Positions 16,804 through 26,082 of a stretch of DNA of 64,000 bases are shown one piece after another (the first letter of the stretch is position 1; each line of letters opens with the position of its first letter). Position numbers and translations under genes: made by a program. Source of the stretch: Radiobacillus deserti (GTDB lineage Bacteria > Bacillota > Bacilli > Bacillales > Amphibacillaceae); the NCBI RefSeq assembly GCF_007301515.1, contig NZ_CP041666.1, positions 1,364,001 to 1,428,000 of the forward strand, in the 5' to 3' direction. The notes under the pieces were generated by a model. That model was not told where the DNA came from. It ran no database searches and was given only the letters and a program-made list of their open reading frames with translations.

Positions 16804-16904
16804 AAAAATTCCCCCTTAAAATTTTTGTTCTATATAAATGGCATAGAACTTAACACAAAATGTTAGTTATTAATGTAAAAATGAATAGATTATTATCATT
16901 TTTT

Positions 16905-16934
16905 ATTATAATGGTAACTTTACTAACATTTCAA
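16905..16934 (-). promoter_or_regulatory. Promoter of the aapJQMP operon
   Basis: On the minus strand, TTGAAA (16934-16929) and TATAAT (16910-16905) are spaced by 18 bp. AAATGTTAG (16858-16866) and CTAACATTT (16923-16931) are inverted copies about 65 bp apart, the latter overlapping the -35. They could be paired operator sites. Confidence 0.65.
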
Positions 16935-17023
16935 GTTATATTTTTGAAAATTTAGAAAATTAACAACAGAGTGGAAGGCGATAAATTGTAAATAAGAGAG
17001 AAAAAGCACAAAAAAAAGACCAT

Positions 17024-17057
17024 AACAAGAGCCTCGCATTAAAGCGGGGTTCTTGTT
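17024..17057. repeat. Orphan hairpin
   Basis: AACAAGAGCCTCGC pairs, with a few G-U or mismatched positions, with GCGGGGTTCTTGTT. On the minus strand an 8-T run follows shortly after. No gene is clearly served by it. The rest of 16935-17228 holds no convincing gene; an ORF at 17057-17284 there has no support. Confidence 0.5.
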
Positions 17058-17228
17058 TGTCTTCGAATAGAGGTGCTTATATCTATGTTATGGGGGGAGG
17101 TCAACATAGCTCACAAAAGCTTCCTCTACTATATAGACGAATGACAGATTTGGAAGGTTTCAAAATAATATGTATAAAAAATTCTCAAAGCAGAAAAATA
17201 AAAAAGACTACAATAGGAGGGTGGAAGT

Positions 17229-17579
17229 TTGAAAACAAGGTTTTGGTTGATTGTAATATTGTGTTTCAGTATCCAAATAAGTAATGTAAACGCAGTCCCA
17301 GCGATTTCTCATGAGGACAAAGAAGCGAAGAATATAGCTCGAGCTGCAACAATTGGAGAGCCGGCAACTCCACATATGTGGCAAAAAATGAGTGTGAATA
17401 AAGAAAAACTTTTCTCTCACTCTCACCAATTTTCAGTTTTACATAATTTCATTCGCAGTAAAAGGGACTGTGAGGTGCATCATGTGATGGAAACGGTTGT
17501 TTGGTATTGTCCAATTCATCATCACACAAAGTCTAATACTTATCATTTAGAAACGACACATAGTGAAAAACACGATTAA
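17229..17579 (+). CDS. Small secreted protein of unknown function
   Basis: This 116-residue protein has an N-terminal signal peptide (KTRFWLIVILCFSIQISNVNA) and a mature part of about 94 residues. The mature part has two cysteines, in KRDCEVHH and WYCPIHHH, and many histidines near the C-terminus. The start is a TTG with AGGAGGGTGG upstream, a strong site. No known domain is recognised. The Cys/His pattern would allow metal binding, which is conjecture. It converges on leuD across a shared terminator. Confidence 0.6.
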   Translation: MKTRFWLIVILCFSIQISNVNAVPAISHEDKEAKNIARAATIGEPATPHMWQKMSVNKEKLFSHSHQFSVLHNFIRSKRDCEVHHVMETVVWYCPIHHHTKSNTYHLETTHSEKHD

Positions 17580-17646
17580 GGATAGGAAGATCAAATATCG
17601 TTTTCAACTAGACCGGATCATGCAACCCCTCTTGCCATTCCTATAG

Positions 17647-17680
17647 AAAAAAGCTCTTTGGTTAGCCAAAGAGCTTTTTT
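17647..17680. terminator. Bidirectional terminator after leuD
   Basis: A perfect 15-bp stem, AAAAAAGCTCTTTGG / CCAAAGAGCTTTTTT, with a TTAG loop. It ends the ilv-leu transcript and the convergent secreted-protein gene. Confidence 0.92.
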
Positions 17681-18265
17681 CTAGTCATGTTGCAATTCGT
17701 ACGCTTCAATTTTCGATTCATGGGTCAAGGTCACAGCGATTTCATCCCAACCGTTCAATAACATTTGCTTGTGATAAGAAGGAATATCAAACTGTACCGT
17801 TGTACCTTCTGTATCCACGATGATTTGCTGTTCTAAGTCTACTGTTAATTCATAAGAGGTTGACTCTGCGTTATGAATAAGTGTTTGTACGGTATCCTCA
17901 TCTAATTGGATTGCTAAAATCCCGTTTTTCATACAGTTGTTATAGAAGATATCAGCAAAACTTGGAGCAATAATGACTTTAAAGCCGTAATCTTGTAAGG
18001 CCCATGGAGCATGTTCACGGGAGGATCCACAACCGAAGTTTTCACCTGCAACGAGGATGGAGGCATCTCGATATTCAGGTTGATTCATGGAAAAATCCTC
18101 TCTTAGTGTTCCATCATCATGGAAACGCCAGTTGAAAAATAAAAATTGTCCAAACCCTTGTCGCTCAATTCGTTTTAAAAATTGTTTCGGAATAATTTGG
18201 TCTGTGTCAATGTTAGCTCGATTTATCGGGTACACAAGTCCGTTATGCTTACGAATAGGTTCCAA
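17681..18265 (-). CDS. leuD: 3-isopropylmalate dehydratase small subunit
   Basis: This 194-residue subunit of the leucine-pathway isomerase converts 2-isopropylmalate to 3-isopropylmalate together with LeuC. Recognisable segments are NIDTDQIIPKQFLKRI and the substrate loop GENFGCGSSREHAPWAL. The start is a TTG with AAGGAG upstream. It lies 14 bp after leuC and is the last gene of the operon. Confidence 0.95.
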   Translation of the reverse strand: MEPIRKHNGLVYPINRANIDTDQIIPKQFLKRIERQGFGQFLFFNWRFHDDGTLREDFSMNQPEYRDASILVAGENFGCGSSREHAPWALQDYGFKVIIAPSFADIFYNNCMKNGILAIQLDEDTVQTLIHNAESTSYELTVDLEQQIIVDTEGTTVQFDIPSYHKQMLLNGWDEIAVTLTHESKIEAYELQHD

Positions 18266-18279
18266 TAGAATTCTCCTTC

Positions 18280-19698
18280 CTAGGCGTTGATATATTGATT
18301 TAATTTTCGAACGTCAACAAAGTGTCCTTCAATAGCTGCAGCTGCAGCCATCTCTGGACTAACTAGATGAGTTCGAGCTCGGTTTCCTTGTCTTCCTTCA
18401 AAATTACGGTTCGAAGTGGAAGCACAACGTTCTCCAGGAGGAATAACATCTTCATTCATACCAAGGCATGCACTACATCCGGAATCTCGCCATTCAAAAC
18501 CAGCTTCTTTAAAAATAACATCTAATCCTTCTTGCTCAGCTTGCATTTTCACTGTGAATGACCCTGGCACAACGATTGCTTTTATCCCAGGGTATATCTT
18601 TTTACCTTTTAAGATTTCCGCAGCTTTTCGAAGGTCTGCAACTCTTGAATTGGTACAGGAACCGATAAATACGTGCTGTATCTTAATAGATTCCATTGGT
18701 TGGTTTGGTTCTAGTCCCATATAGTTTAGAGCTCGAATCATGTCATTTCGGCTATTTTCGTTTGGAGCTTGAGCTGGATCCGGTACATTTGCACTTATCG
18801 GCACGCACATACTAGGATTGGTTCCCCAAGTTACTTGTGGTTCCACCTTTTCTGCGTCAATCTCTACGGTTGCATCATAAGATGCCCCATCATCTGTAGC
18901 AAGAGCTAACCACTCAGCTGCAGCAAGATCAAACGCTTCTCCTTTTGGTACATGTCTACGCCCTTTTAGAAAATCTACTGTTGTCTGGTCTGGGCTAATT
19001 AACCCAGCTCTAGCACCAGCTTCAATGGACATATTACAAATTGTCATTCTACCTTCCATTGGAAGAGAGCGAATAGCTTCTCCGGTATATTCAACAACAT
19101 AACCAGTACCAAACTTCACTCCAAACTTCGCGATAATTGCTAGTATTAAATCCTTGGCAGTAACTCCGGTACCCAGTTGTCCATTGACTTTTACGTTCAA
19201 GGTTTTCGGAGGAGCCTGCCACAATGTTTGTGTGGCTAGTACATGCTCTACCTCACTTGTACCTATCCCAAATGCGAGGGCGCCGAATGCTCCGTGAGTG
19301 GACGTATGACTATCTCCGCATACGATCGTTTTCCCGGGTTGAGTTAGCCCCAATTCAGGTCCTATTACGTGTACAATTCCTTGATCGGGATGGTGAATAT
19401 CAGCAAGTGTTACACCAAATTCCTCACAATTTTCTTGTAACGTATCCATTTGTTTCTTGGAAATGGCGTCGTTTATCACATTTCGGTGGATGGTTGGAAC
19501 ATTATGATCCATGGTTGCAAATGTTCGATCCGGGCGTCTTACTTTTCTCCCGTTCATACGTAATCCTTCAAATGCTTGCGGTGACGTCACTTCGTGCACC
19601 AAATGAAGGTCGATATATAAAAGGTCTGGCTTTCCTTCTTCACGATGGACAACATGTTTTTCCCATATTTTTTCTATTACCGTTTTTGGTTTGTTCAT
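18280..19698 (-). CDS. leuC: 3-isopropylmalate dehydratase large subunit
   Basis: This 472-residue aconitase-family subunit holds the 4Fe-4S cluster. Cluster cysteines lie in FIGSCTNSR and in DSGCSACLGMN. The active-site segments VCGDSHTSTHGAFGALAFGI and CASTSNRNFEGRQG are present. It works with LeuD. It follows leuB by 27 bp. Confidence 0.96.
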   Translation of the reverse strand: MNKPKTVIEKIWEKHVVHREEGKPDLLYIDLHLVHEVTSPQAFEGLRMNGRKVRRPDRTFATMDHNVPTIHRNVINDAISKKQMDTLQENCEEFGVTLADIHHPDQGIVHVIGPELGLTQPGKTIVCGDSHTSTHGAFGALAFGIGTSEVEHVLATQTLWQAPPKTLNVKVNGQLGTGVTAKDLILAIIAKFGVKFGTGYVVEYTGEAIRSLPMEGRMTICNMSIEAGARAGLISPDQTTVDFLKGRRHVPKGEAFDLAAAEWLALATDDGASYDATVEIDAEKVEPQVTWGTNPSMCVPISANVPDPAQAPNENSRNDMIRALNYMGLEPNQPMESIKIQHVFIGSCTNSRVADLRKAAEILKGKKIYPGIKAIVVPGSFTVKMQAEQEGLDVIFKEAGFEWRDSGCSACLGMNEDVIPPGERCASTSNRNFEGRQGNRARTHLVSPEMAAAAAIEGHFVDVRKLNQYINA

Positions 19699-19725
19699 AG
19701 TCTCACTCCTTTACCAATTATCCTC

Positions 19726-20820
19726 TTACGGTGTGATTTCAGATTCAGAAAGCGAGTGAATAAATTCAACAACAAGCTTTGTCATTTCACTCGTACCAAC
19801 AACCATTCCATTTAAAATGTGTAAATCACGCGTATGATAGCCTCTTTCTAACACATGCTCAACTGCTTCTTCGATCCGATTAGCTTCTTTATTCAATCCG
19901 AATGAATGACGTAGCATAAGGGCGCTTGATAAAACCATAGCTAAAGGATTGGCAATTCCTTGACCTGCAATGTCAGGTGCTGAGCCGTGAACGGGTTCGT
20001 AAAGCCCAACCCCATCTTCTCTAATACTGGCAGAAGGGAGCATGCCTAACGACCCTGTTAAGACAGAGGCTTCATCGCTTAAAATATCTCCAAACATATT
20101 TTCCGTTACAAGGACATCAAAGGAGGTAGGATTGGTGATTAGCTTCATGGCTGCTGCATCTACTAGAAGATGTTCCACTTTAACATCTGGGTAATTAGCT
20201 TTCGTTTCTTCCACTATTTCTCGCCATAGTTTACTAGATTCTAATACATTCGCTTTATCGACCGAAGTTAAATGTCCTCGTCGAAGTTGAGCGCTTTGAA
20301 AGGCTTTTTCTATGATTCTTTCTATCTCTTTACGGGTATAAGAGAGTGTATCTACTACGGATTGATTGTTATCCCGACGTTCACTAGGTGTACCAAAGTA
20401 AAGACCACCAGTAAGCTCGCGTACGATGAGTAAATCACTTCCTGTAACTACCTCTTCCTTCAAAGGTGATGCATGAAGAAGAGTAGGAAATCCTTTAATT
20501 GGTCTCAAGTTAGCAAATAAGTCTAAGGCTTTACGAATTCCAAGTAATCCTTTCTCGGGGCGAAGATCTGATGGGAACTGATCCCATTTTGGACCACCGA
20601 CTGCACCTAATAAAATAGCATCTGCTTCTTGACATGCTTTCACTGTAGTGTCAGGAAGGGGAGTTCCAACTGTGTCGACGGCAGCTCCACCGATCAAATG
20701 TGTTTCGAATTCAAAAGAATGATTAAACTCTTTCGCAATAGCATTTAGTACATCTTTTGCTGAATGAATAACTTCTGAACCAATCCCATCACCTGGCAAT
20801 AACACAATTTTTTTGTGCAC
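19726..20820 (-). CDS. leuB: 3-isopropylmalate dehydrogenase
   Basis: This 364-residue NAD-dependent enzyme oxidatively decarboxylates 3-isopropylmalate. Family motifs are LLPGDGIGSEV at the N-terminus, the substrate-binding ELTGGLYFGTPSER and the metal/NAD segment ENMFGDILSDEASVLTGSLGML, given here only as a locator. GTG 20820 is chosen because AGAGGTG lies 6 nt upstream; an in-frame GTG at 20829 would add three residues. The gap to leuA is 15 bp. Confidence 0.95.
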   Translation of the reverse strand: MHKKIVLLPGDGIGSEVIHSAKDVLNAIAKEFNHSFEFETHLIGGAAVDTVGTPLPDTTVKACQEADAILLGAVGGPKWDQFPSDLRPEKGLLGIRKALDLFANLRPIKGFPTLLHASPLKEEVVTGSDLLIVRELTGGLYFGTPSERRDNNQSVVDTLSYTRKEIERIIEKAFQSAQLRRGHLTSVDKANVLESSKLWREIVEETKANYPDVKVEHLLVDAAAMKLITNPTSFDVLVTENMFGDILSDEASVLTGSLGMLPSASIREDGVGLYEPVHGSAPDIAGQGIANPLAMVLSSALMLRHSFGLNKEANRIEEAVEHVLERGYHTRDLHILNGMVVGTSEMTKLVVEFIHSLSESEITP

Positions 20821-20835
20821 GGTATTCACCTCTTT

Positions 20836-22380
20836 CTATAATGGTGCAGCTTCTTTAGTTGTAGTTTGTATGTTGTAAAAATAGCGATTAATCGCGTTTA
20901 GAAAGGCTTGAGCAGATGCTTCTAAGACGTCCTGAGCTGAACCACGTCCGCTAACAGATACGTCATTTACCGTCATTTTGACGTGAACTTCTGCAAGTGC
21001 ATCTCGTCCTTTTCCAACCGAATTTAAGTTGTAATCCGTTAGGTGTATTTCTTCTTTAACAAGCGATTCGATGGTGTTATATAGAGCTTCAACCGATCCA
21101 TTTCCAGTTCCTGCTGTCTCTACCCTAGTTTCTTCAGGTGTATGGAGAGCTACGGTAGCGGTAGGGAGGTTAGAAGATCCATATTGAACTTGGAATGCTT
21201 CTAGTTTATATTTTTTAACATTTTTTACATCAGTTTGAATATCCGTTAATATCGTGAACAAGTCATCATCTGTGACTTCTTTTTTATGATCGGTTAATAG
21301 CTTAAAGGCTTGAAAGGCATCTTGAAGCTTCTCTTCCGTAAGTTCATAGCCAAGGCTCTTAATTTTATCTTTAAAAGCATGACGGCCCGAGTGTTTCCCA
21401 AGCACCAAATTGTTTGAGGTTATACCAACTAGCTCTGGTGTAATGATTTCATAGGTTGAAGCATTTTTTAGAACACCATCTTGGTGGATTCCAGATTCAT
21501 GAGCAAATGCGTTTCGGCCCACTACTGCCTTATTAGCCGGAACCATCATTCCGGTGAATCTACTAACAAGGTCACTCGTACGCTTAATTTCTTTTAAAAC
21601 TAGATTTGTGTGAAAAGGGTATTTATCGTGGCGAATGTTAAGAGCAACTGCAAACTCCTCCAATGCGGCGTTTCCAGCACGTTCTCCAATTCCATTAATG
21701 GTCCCTTCAATCTGAGTAGCCCCATTTTCCGCAGCGGCAAGTGAATTTGCTACTGCCATCCCTAAATCATCGTGACAGTGAGCGGATAAAGAAGCTTGAT
21801 CAATGTTACGTACGTTTTCTTTCACATAACGGAACAATTTTCCATACTCTTCAGGAGTTGTGTATCCAACTGTATCGGGTAGGTTTACAACAGAAGCACC
21901 GGCATCAATCACTTCTTCAATAATTCGCACTAGAAAGTCATAATCCGAACGAGAAGCGTCTTCTGCAGACCATTGAACCTTTGGGAAGCGTTGCCGTGCA
22001 TATTTAACGGTTTCGACAGCTGTCTTAATTACTTCATCTGGCGTCTTTTTCAACTTATACGTCATATGAATAGGGGAGGTGGCAATAAATACATGCAATC
22101 TCGGTTCTTCAGCATCTTTTAATGCATCCCATGCTATGTCAATATCCGATTTTATGGCACGGGCAAGCCCTGTAACAGAAGAGTTTTTAATGGATTGCGC
22201 AATTTTTCGAACTGCTTCAAAGTCTCCTTTGGAGGAAGCGGGGAAGCCCGCCTCCATAATATCTACTCCAAAGCGTTCGAGCTGTTTAGCAATCTCGATT
22301 TTTTCTAACTGATTAAGATTAACTCCGGGAGATTGTTCCCCATCTCTTAGCGTCGTATCAAAAATATTAATTCGAGTCAC
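20836..22380 (-). CDS. leuA: 2-isopropylmalate synthase
   Basis: This 514-residue enzyme catalyses the committed step of leucine synthesis from acetyl-CoA and 2-oxoisovalerate. It has the DTTLRDGEQSPGVNL start, metal ligands in LSAHCHDDLGMAVANS, and the GRNAFAHESGIHQDGVLK segment. The C-terminal LeuA dimer/allosteric domain (from about residue 390) should bind leucine for feedback inhibition. It starts with a GTG and overlaps the ilvC end by 14 bp, suggesting translational coupling. Confidence 0.96.
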   Translation of the reverse strand: MTRINIFDTTLRDGEQSPGVNLNQLEKIEIAKQLERFGVDIMEAGFPASSKGDFEAVRKIAQSIKNSSVTGLARAIKSDIDIAWDALKDAEEPRLHVFIATSPIHMTYKLKKTPDEVIKTAVETVKYARQRFPKVQWSAEDASRSDYDFLVRIIEEVIDAGASVVNLPDTVGYTTPEEYGKLFRYVKENVRNIDQASLSAHCHDDLGMAVANSLAAAENGATQIEGTINGIGERAGNAALEEFAVALNIRHDKYPFHTNLVLKEIKRTSDLVSRFTGMMVPANKAVVGRNAFAHESGIHQDGVLKNASTYEIITPELVGITSNNLVLGKHSGRHAFKDKIKSLGYELTEEKLQDAFQAFKLLTDHKKEVTDDDLFTILTDIQTDVKNVKKYKLEAFQVQYGSSNLPTATVALHTPEETRVETAGTGNGSVEALYNTIESLVKEEIHLTDYNLNSVGKGRDALAEVHVKMTVNDVSVSGRGSAQDVLEASAQAFLNAINRYFYNIQTTTKEAAPL

Positions 22381-23401
22381 TTGTGACCACTTCTTTCTTC
22401 TTAGAGTTTACTGGTTTCTTTACAAACGGCATTAACTCACGAAGCTCTTGGCCAACTTTTTCAATTAAATGTTCATTTTCTTTTGCGTTAATTGCATTAA
22501 ACTGAGGACGATTAGCTTGGTTTTCTAAAATCCATCCTTTAGCAAATGCTCCTGTTTGAATATCGGTAAGTACTTCTTTCATTCTAGCTTTTGTATCTTC
22601 ATTTACGACTCTAGGACCGGAAACGAAATCGCCCCATTGAGCGGTATCTGAAATGGAATAGCGCATTCCGGCTAATCCACCTTCATACATAAGGTCAACA
22701 ATTAGTTTTAGCTCGTGTAAACATTCAAAGTAGGCAACTTCAGGTTGATATCCAGCTTCTGTTAAGGTTTCAAACCCAGCTTTTACTAGACTAGTAACCC
22801 CGCCGCAAAGTACAGCTTGCTCACCGAATAAATCTGTTTCTGTTTCCTCTTGGAAAGATGTTTGCAGGATTCCAGCGCGTCCAGCACCAATCCCTTTGGC
22901 GTAGGCTAATGCGACCTCTGTGGCAGTACCAGTTGCATCCTGATAGATCCCATATAATGCTGGAACACCAGCGCCCTCTTGATACGTTCTTCTTACCAAG
23001 TGTCCTGGACCCTTCGGAGCTACAAGAAATACGTCAACATCTTCAGGTGGTACGATTTGACTAAAGTGAATATTGAAACCATGGGCAAAGGCTAAAGCAT
23101 TACCTGGTTTTAAGTTTGGCTTGATACTCTCTTCATAAATTTTGGGTTGGTATTCATCAGGTAGCAGTACCATTACAACATCTGCTTCAGCCGTAGCTTC
23201 CGCAACTGTTTTCACTTCTACACCATCTTCGACTGCTTTATCCCATGACTTTCCTTTTCTTAATCCTACAACTACATCAAACCCGCTTTCCTTTAGGTTT
23301 AAGGCGTGTGCATGGCCTTGAGATCCGTAACCGATAATTGCAACCCTTTTCGATTGTAATACCTCTTCATTGATATTGTTGTTATAAAGTACTTTTGTCA
23401 T
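22367..23401 (-). CDS. ilvC: Ketol-acid reductoisomerase (class I)
   Basis: This 344-residue NADPH-dependent enzyme isomerises and reduces acetolactate and acetohydroxybutyrate. The Rossmann motif GYGSQGHAHALNL and the loop GLRKGKSW indicate NADPH preference. Metal-binding EQAVLCGG and the C-terminal knotted domain are present. The length fits class I. AAAGGATGG precedes the ATG. Confidence 0.96.
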   Translation of the reverse strand: MTKVLYNNNINEEVLQSKRVAIIGYGSQGHAHALNLKESGFDVVVGLRKGKSWDKAVEDGVEVKTVAEATAEADVVMVLLPDEYQPKIYEESIKPNLKPGNALAFAHGFNIHFSQIVPPEDVDVFLVAPKGPGHLVRRTYQEGAGVPALYGIYQDATGTATEVALAYAKGIGAGRAGILQTSFQEETETDLFGEQAVLCGGVTSLVKAGFETLTEAGYQPEVAYFECLHELKLIVDLMYEGGLAGMRYSISDTAQWGDFVSGPRVVNEDTKARMKEVLTDIQTGAFAKGWILENQANRPQFNAINAKENEHLIEKVGQELRELMPFVKKPVNSKKKEVVTSDSN

Positions 23402-23425
23402 TTTTCATTCCATCCTTTCAAATTG

Positions 23426-23947
23426 TTATTTTAATAGAGAATATGGTGTGAACTCCGTTACTTGTGGTTGTTGACCACGTAGAAAAGCGGTTAAGCCAGT
23501 TCGGGCCAACTCTTTAATCCCATAAGGTCGGAGAAGTTCAATTAATGCTTCAATTTTTTCCGGTTTACCGGTGACTTGAACGGATAAGCTATCCTTGCTG
23601 ACATCAATAATGGATGCTCGGAAAGGTTCAATGATACCTTGGATTTCATTACGGAGCTGGCTACTGCTAACTACTTTAATGAGTGCAAGCTCCCGAGCTA
23701 CGATCGCTTTATCTGTAATATCTGAAACCTTTAACACATCAATTTGCTTATTTAATTGTTTGGTCAATTGCTCAAGTTTTTGGTTATCTTCCACGTCCAC
23801 GACAAAGGTCATTTTGGAGATGCCTGGTGTTTCAGTCTGACCTACAGAAATACTTTCAATGTTGAATTGTCTTCGTTGAAGTAAACCAGTAACTCGATTT
23901 AAAACACCACTTCGGTTTTGTACCGTCGCTGTTATGATTCGTTTCAT
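23426..23947 (-). CDS. ilvH: Acetolactate synthase small (regulatory) subunit
   Basis: This 173-residue subunit has an N-terminal ACT domain (RIITATVQNRSGVLNRVTGL) and a C-terminal ALS_ss_C domain. It binds valine and regulates IlvB. Its ATG overlaps the ilvB stop by 4 bp, the usual coupled arrangement for balanced subunits. Confidence 0.95.
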   Translation of the reverse strand: MKRIITATVQNRSGVLNRVTGLLQRRQFNIESISVGQTETPGISKMTFVVDVEDNQKLEQLTKQLNKQIDVLKVSDITDKAIVARELALIKVVSSSQLRNEIQGIIEPFRASIIDVSKDSLSVQVTGKPEKIEALIELLRPYGIKELARTGLTAFLRGQQPQVTEFTPYSLLK

Positions 23948-25668
23948 GGTTTCACCCCAATCATTTCATGTAATCCTTTTCCTGGAGCAATCATTGGATA
24001 GACATTTTCTTGTTGAAGAACACGACAGTCTATAACAACAGGTCCATCATAGGTGATTAATTCGGGCAGTTGTTTTTCAAAGTCTATCTGTCTTTCGATT
24101 TTTACACCCCGAATGGAATAACTTTCTGCGAGCTTTACAAAATCGGGTTGAATCGAAAAAATTGACTCGGAATAACGCTCACCATGAAACTTTTCTTGCC
24201 ATTGACGAACCATACCTAAAGCTTGATTATTGACGATAATCACTTTTACAGGCAAATTTCGTTCCTGGAGGATGGATAATTCTTGTAAGGTCATTTGAAA
24301 ACCCCCATCACCGACAACAGCTATTACTAAGTCGTTAGGCATGGCAAGTTGTGCACCAATAGCAGAAGGGAAGCCGAAGCCCATTGTTCCAAGTCCTCCT
24401 GATGTTACCCAACGATTTGGCTTCTCCAGTGTGTAATATTGGGCAGCCCACATTTGGTGCTGTCCTACGTCGGTTGTGACAATTGCTTTCCCCTCTGTTA
24501 CGGTATGAACGGTTTCTAACACCCACTGCGCTATCATTTTTTCTTCGGGGTTGTTATACCACAACGGGTATTCACTTTGATAACGGTGTAAAGATTCCCA
24601 CCAATCTCTATGGTTAGGACGCTCAGAAGCCAGATTTAATAGTTGTTTCAATGCCTCTTTGGAATCTGCAACAATTGGTATGTGTGTCGTAACGTTCTTT
24701 CCAATTTCTGCAGGATCAATATCAATATGAGCCACGGTTGCGTTTGGTGCGAAATGCTGTAAATTACCGGTTAACCGATCATCAAATCTTGCTCCAATAT
24801 TAATTAGCAAATCACATTCATAAAGGGCCATGTTAGAAGTGAATGTTCCATGCATACCAGCCATACCTAAATGGTTTTCGTGTGAGCCTGGAAAACTTCC
24901 TAGCCCGAGAAGGGTAGTGGTTACTGGTAATTCGAATTTTTCAACGAACTCTAGTAAAAAATCGGAAGCTTTACCGTGTAGTACACCAGCTCCTGCTAAT
25001 AGTAGTGGTTTCTTCGATCTTGCTAGAGAGTCCGCTAGTTTTTTAATTTGTAACGGATTTGGCTTCAAAGTTGGTTGATAACCGGGTAAATCAAACGTGG
25101 TATCAAATTCAAGTTCCTCCGATACTTTTGCAGAGATATCTTTAGGAATATCAACGACTACAGGCCCTGGTCTTCCTGTAGTTGCTATATGGAATGCTTC
25201 CCGAACGATTCTTGGTAGATCACTAATGGATTGAACTTGGTAGTTATGCTTCGTGATTGGGGTAGTGATTCCCATTACATCTGCTTCTTGAAATGCATCT
25301 GTTCCGATAACTCCTGTAGCAACTTGCCCTGTAAAGACAACGAGAGGGAGAGAGTCCATCATGGCATCTGCGATTCCAGTAATAAGGTTCGTTGCCCCTG
25401 GGCCAGAAGTAGCAAAGACGACCCCTGGTTTACCAGAGACTCTAGCATAGCCTTCTGCTGCGTGTATGGTTCCTTGTTCATGTCGTCCTAAAATGTGTGT
25501 AAAGGCATTGTTTGCTCGGTATATAGCATCATATATTGGTAATACTGCTCCACCAGGATAACCAAAAACAATCTCGACTCCTTCATTCACCAATGCCTCT
25601 ACAAGCAAATCTGCACCGTTTTTCGGTGACACACCGGTATGAATGCCCGGTTTCATTTCAACTTTCAC
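23944..25668 (-). CDS. ilvB: Acetolactate synthase large (catalytic) subunit
   Basis: This 574-residue ThDP-dependent enzyme has the catalytic Glu in HEQGTIHAAEGYARVSG and the GTDAFQEADVMGITTPITKH segment of biosynthetic AHAS. The ThDP/Mg motif begins VVGDGGFQMTLQEL and ends near VNNQALGMVRQWQ. It makes acetolactate and acetohydroxybutyrate. The start is a GTG with TTAGGAGGG upstream. It is placed immediately after the T-box leader. Confidence 0.96.
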   Translation of the reverse strand: MKVEMKPGIHTGVSPKNGADLLVEALVNEGVEIVFGYPGGAVLPIYDAIYRANNAFTHILGRHEQGTIHAAEGYARVSGKPGVVFATSGPGATNLITGIADAMMDSLPLVVFTGQVATGVIGTDAFQEADVMGITTPITKHNYQVQSISDLPRIVREAFHIATTGRPGPVVVDIPKDISAKVSEELEFDTTFDLPGYQPTLKPNPLQIKKLADSLARSKKPLLLAGAGVLHGKASDFLLEFVEKFELPVTTTLLGLGSFPGSHENHLGMAGMHGTFTSNMALYECDLLINIGARFDDRLTGNLQHFAPNATVAHIDIDPAEIGKNVTTHIPIVADSKEALKQLLNLASERPNHRDWWESLHRYQSEYPLWYNNPEEKMIAQWVLETVHTVTEGKAIVTTDVGQHQMWAAQYYTLEKPNRWVTSGGLGTMGFGFPSAIGAQLAMPNDLVIAVVGDGGFQMTLQELSILQERNLPVKVIIVNNQALGMVRQWQEKFHGERYSESIFSIQPDFVKLAESYSIRGVKIERQIDFEKQLPELITYDGPVVIDCRVLQQENVYPMIAPGKGLHEMIGVKP

Positions 25669-25743
25669 TTTTAATCCCTCCTAATTGGTAAGTTTGTATG
25701 TTTTATTTCATCATTTTTATCCTGTTTAATCGGGGAAGACCTA

Positions 25744-26046
25744 AAAAAAGACCCTTCCACCCAATATACCTGCGCAATGACAGAAAAATCGGGGAGAAAA
25801 GGTCTTTGCTTTTCACGGTACCACCCTTTGTTCACAGTATCCTTGCGGAAAACTGCCTTATGGAGCTAAGTTAGCTCCTTTTGATAACAGGTGCATAGAA
25901 ATGGACACCTGGTTGGGCCTAATTGGAACACTCCGTTCGGCTCAACACTCAGGGACGATGTCAGAATAAGGTGTATTTCCGGGCTTCCAGCAACCCCGGC
26001 TCTCTGTGAATACAGGATCTTATTCCTTTGTTCCCGTCTTCGCTTT
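25744..26046 (-). promoter_or_regulatory. T-box riboswitch leader upstream of ilvB
   Basis: On the minus strand the T-box core GAACAAAGGGTGGTACCGTG (within 25838-25814) matches the consensus. A long stem I region precedes it (about 26040-25920), with an AGAGAG bulge and a distal GGTTGCTGGAAGCC loop. The leader ends in a terminator: AAAGACC...GGGTCTTTTTTT at 25807-25744. An uncharged tRNA would favour the antiterminator and let ilvB-leuD be read. The best specifier candidate is ATC (25959-25957, Ile), by alignment of GAC-ATC-G before the TCCCTGAG strand; this is tentative. A weak promoter candidate, TTGGGA-18-TATGAA, lies at 26077-26048. Confidence 0.9.
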
Positions 26047-26082
26047 GTTCATATGGCTCTTTTTTTAAAGCTCCCAAACCGT

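Noticed and set aside
17057..17284. 75-residue ORF before the secreted-protein gene
   Set aside because: No ribosome site, no family resemblance, and it overlaps the better-supported start at 17229.
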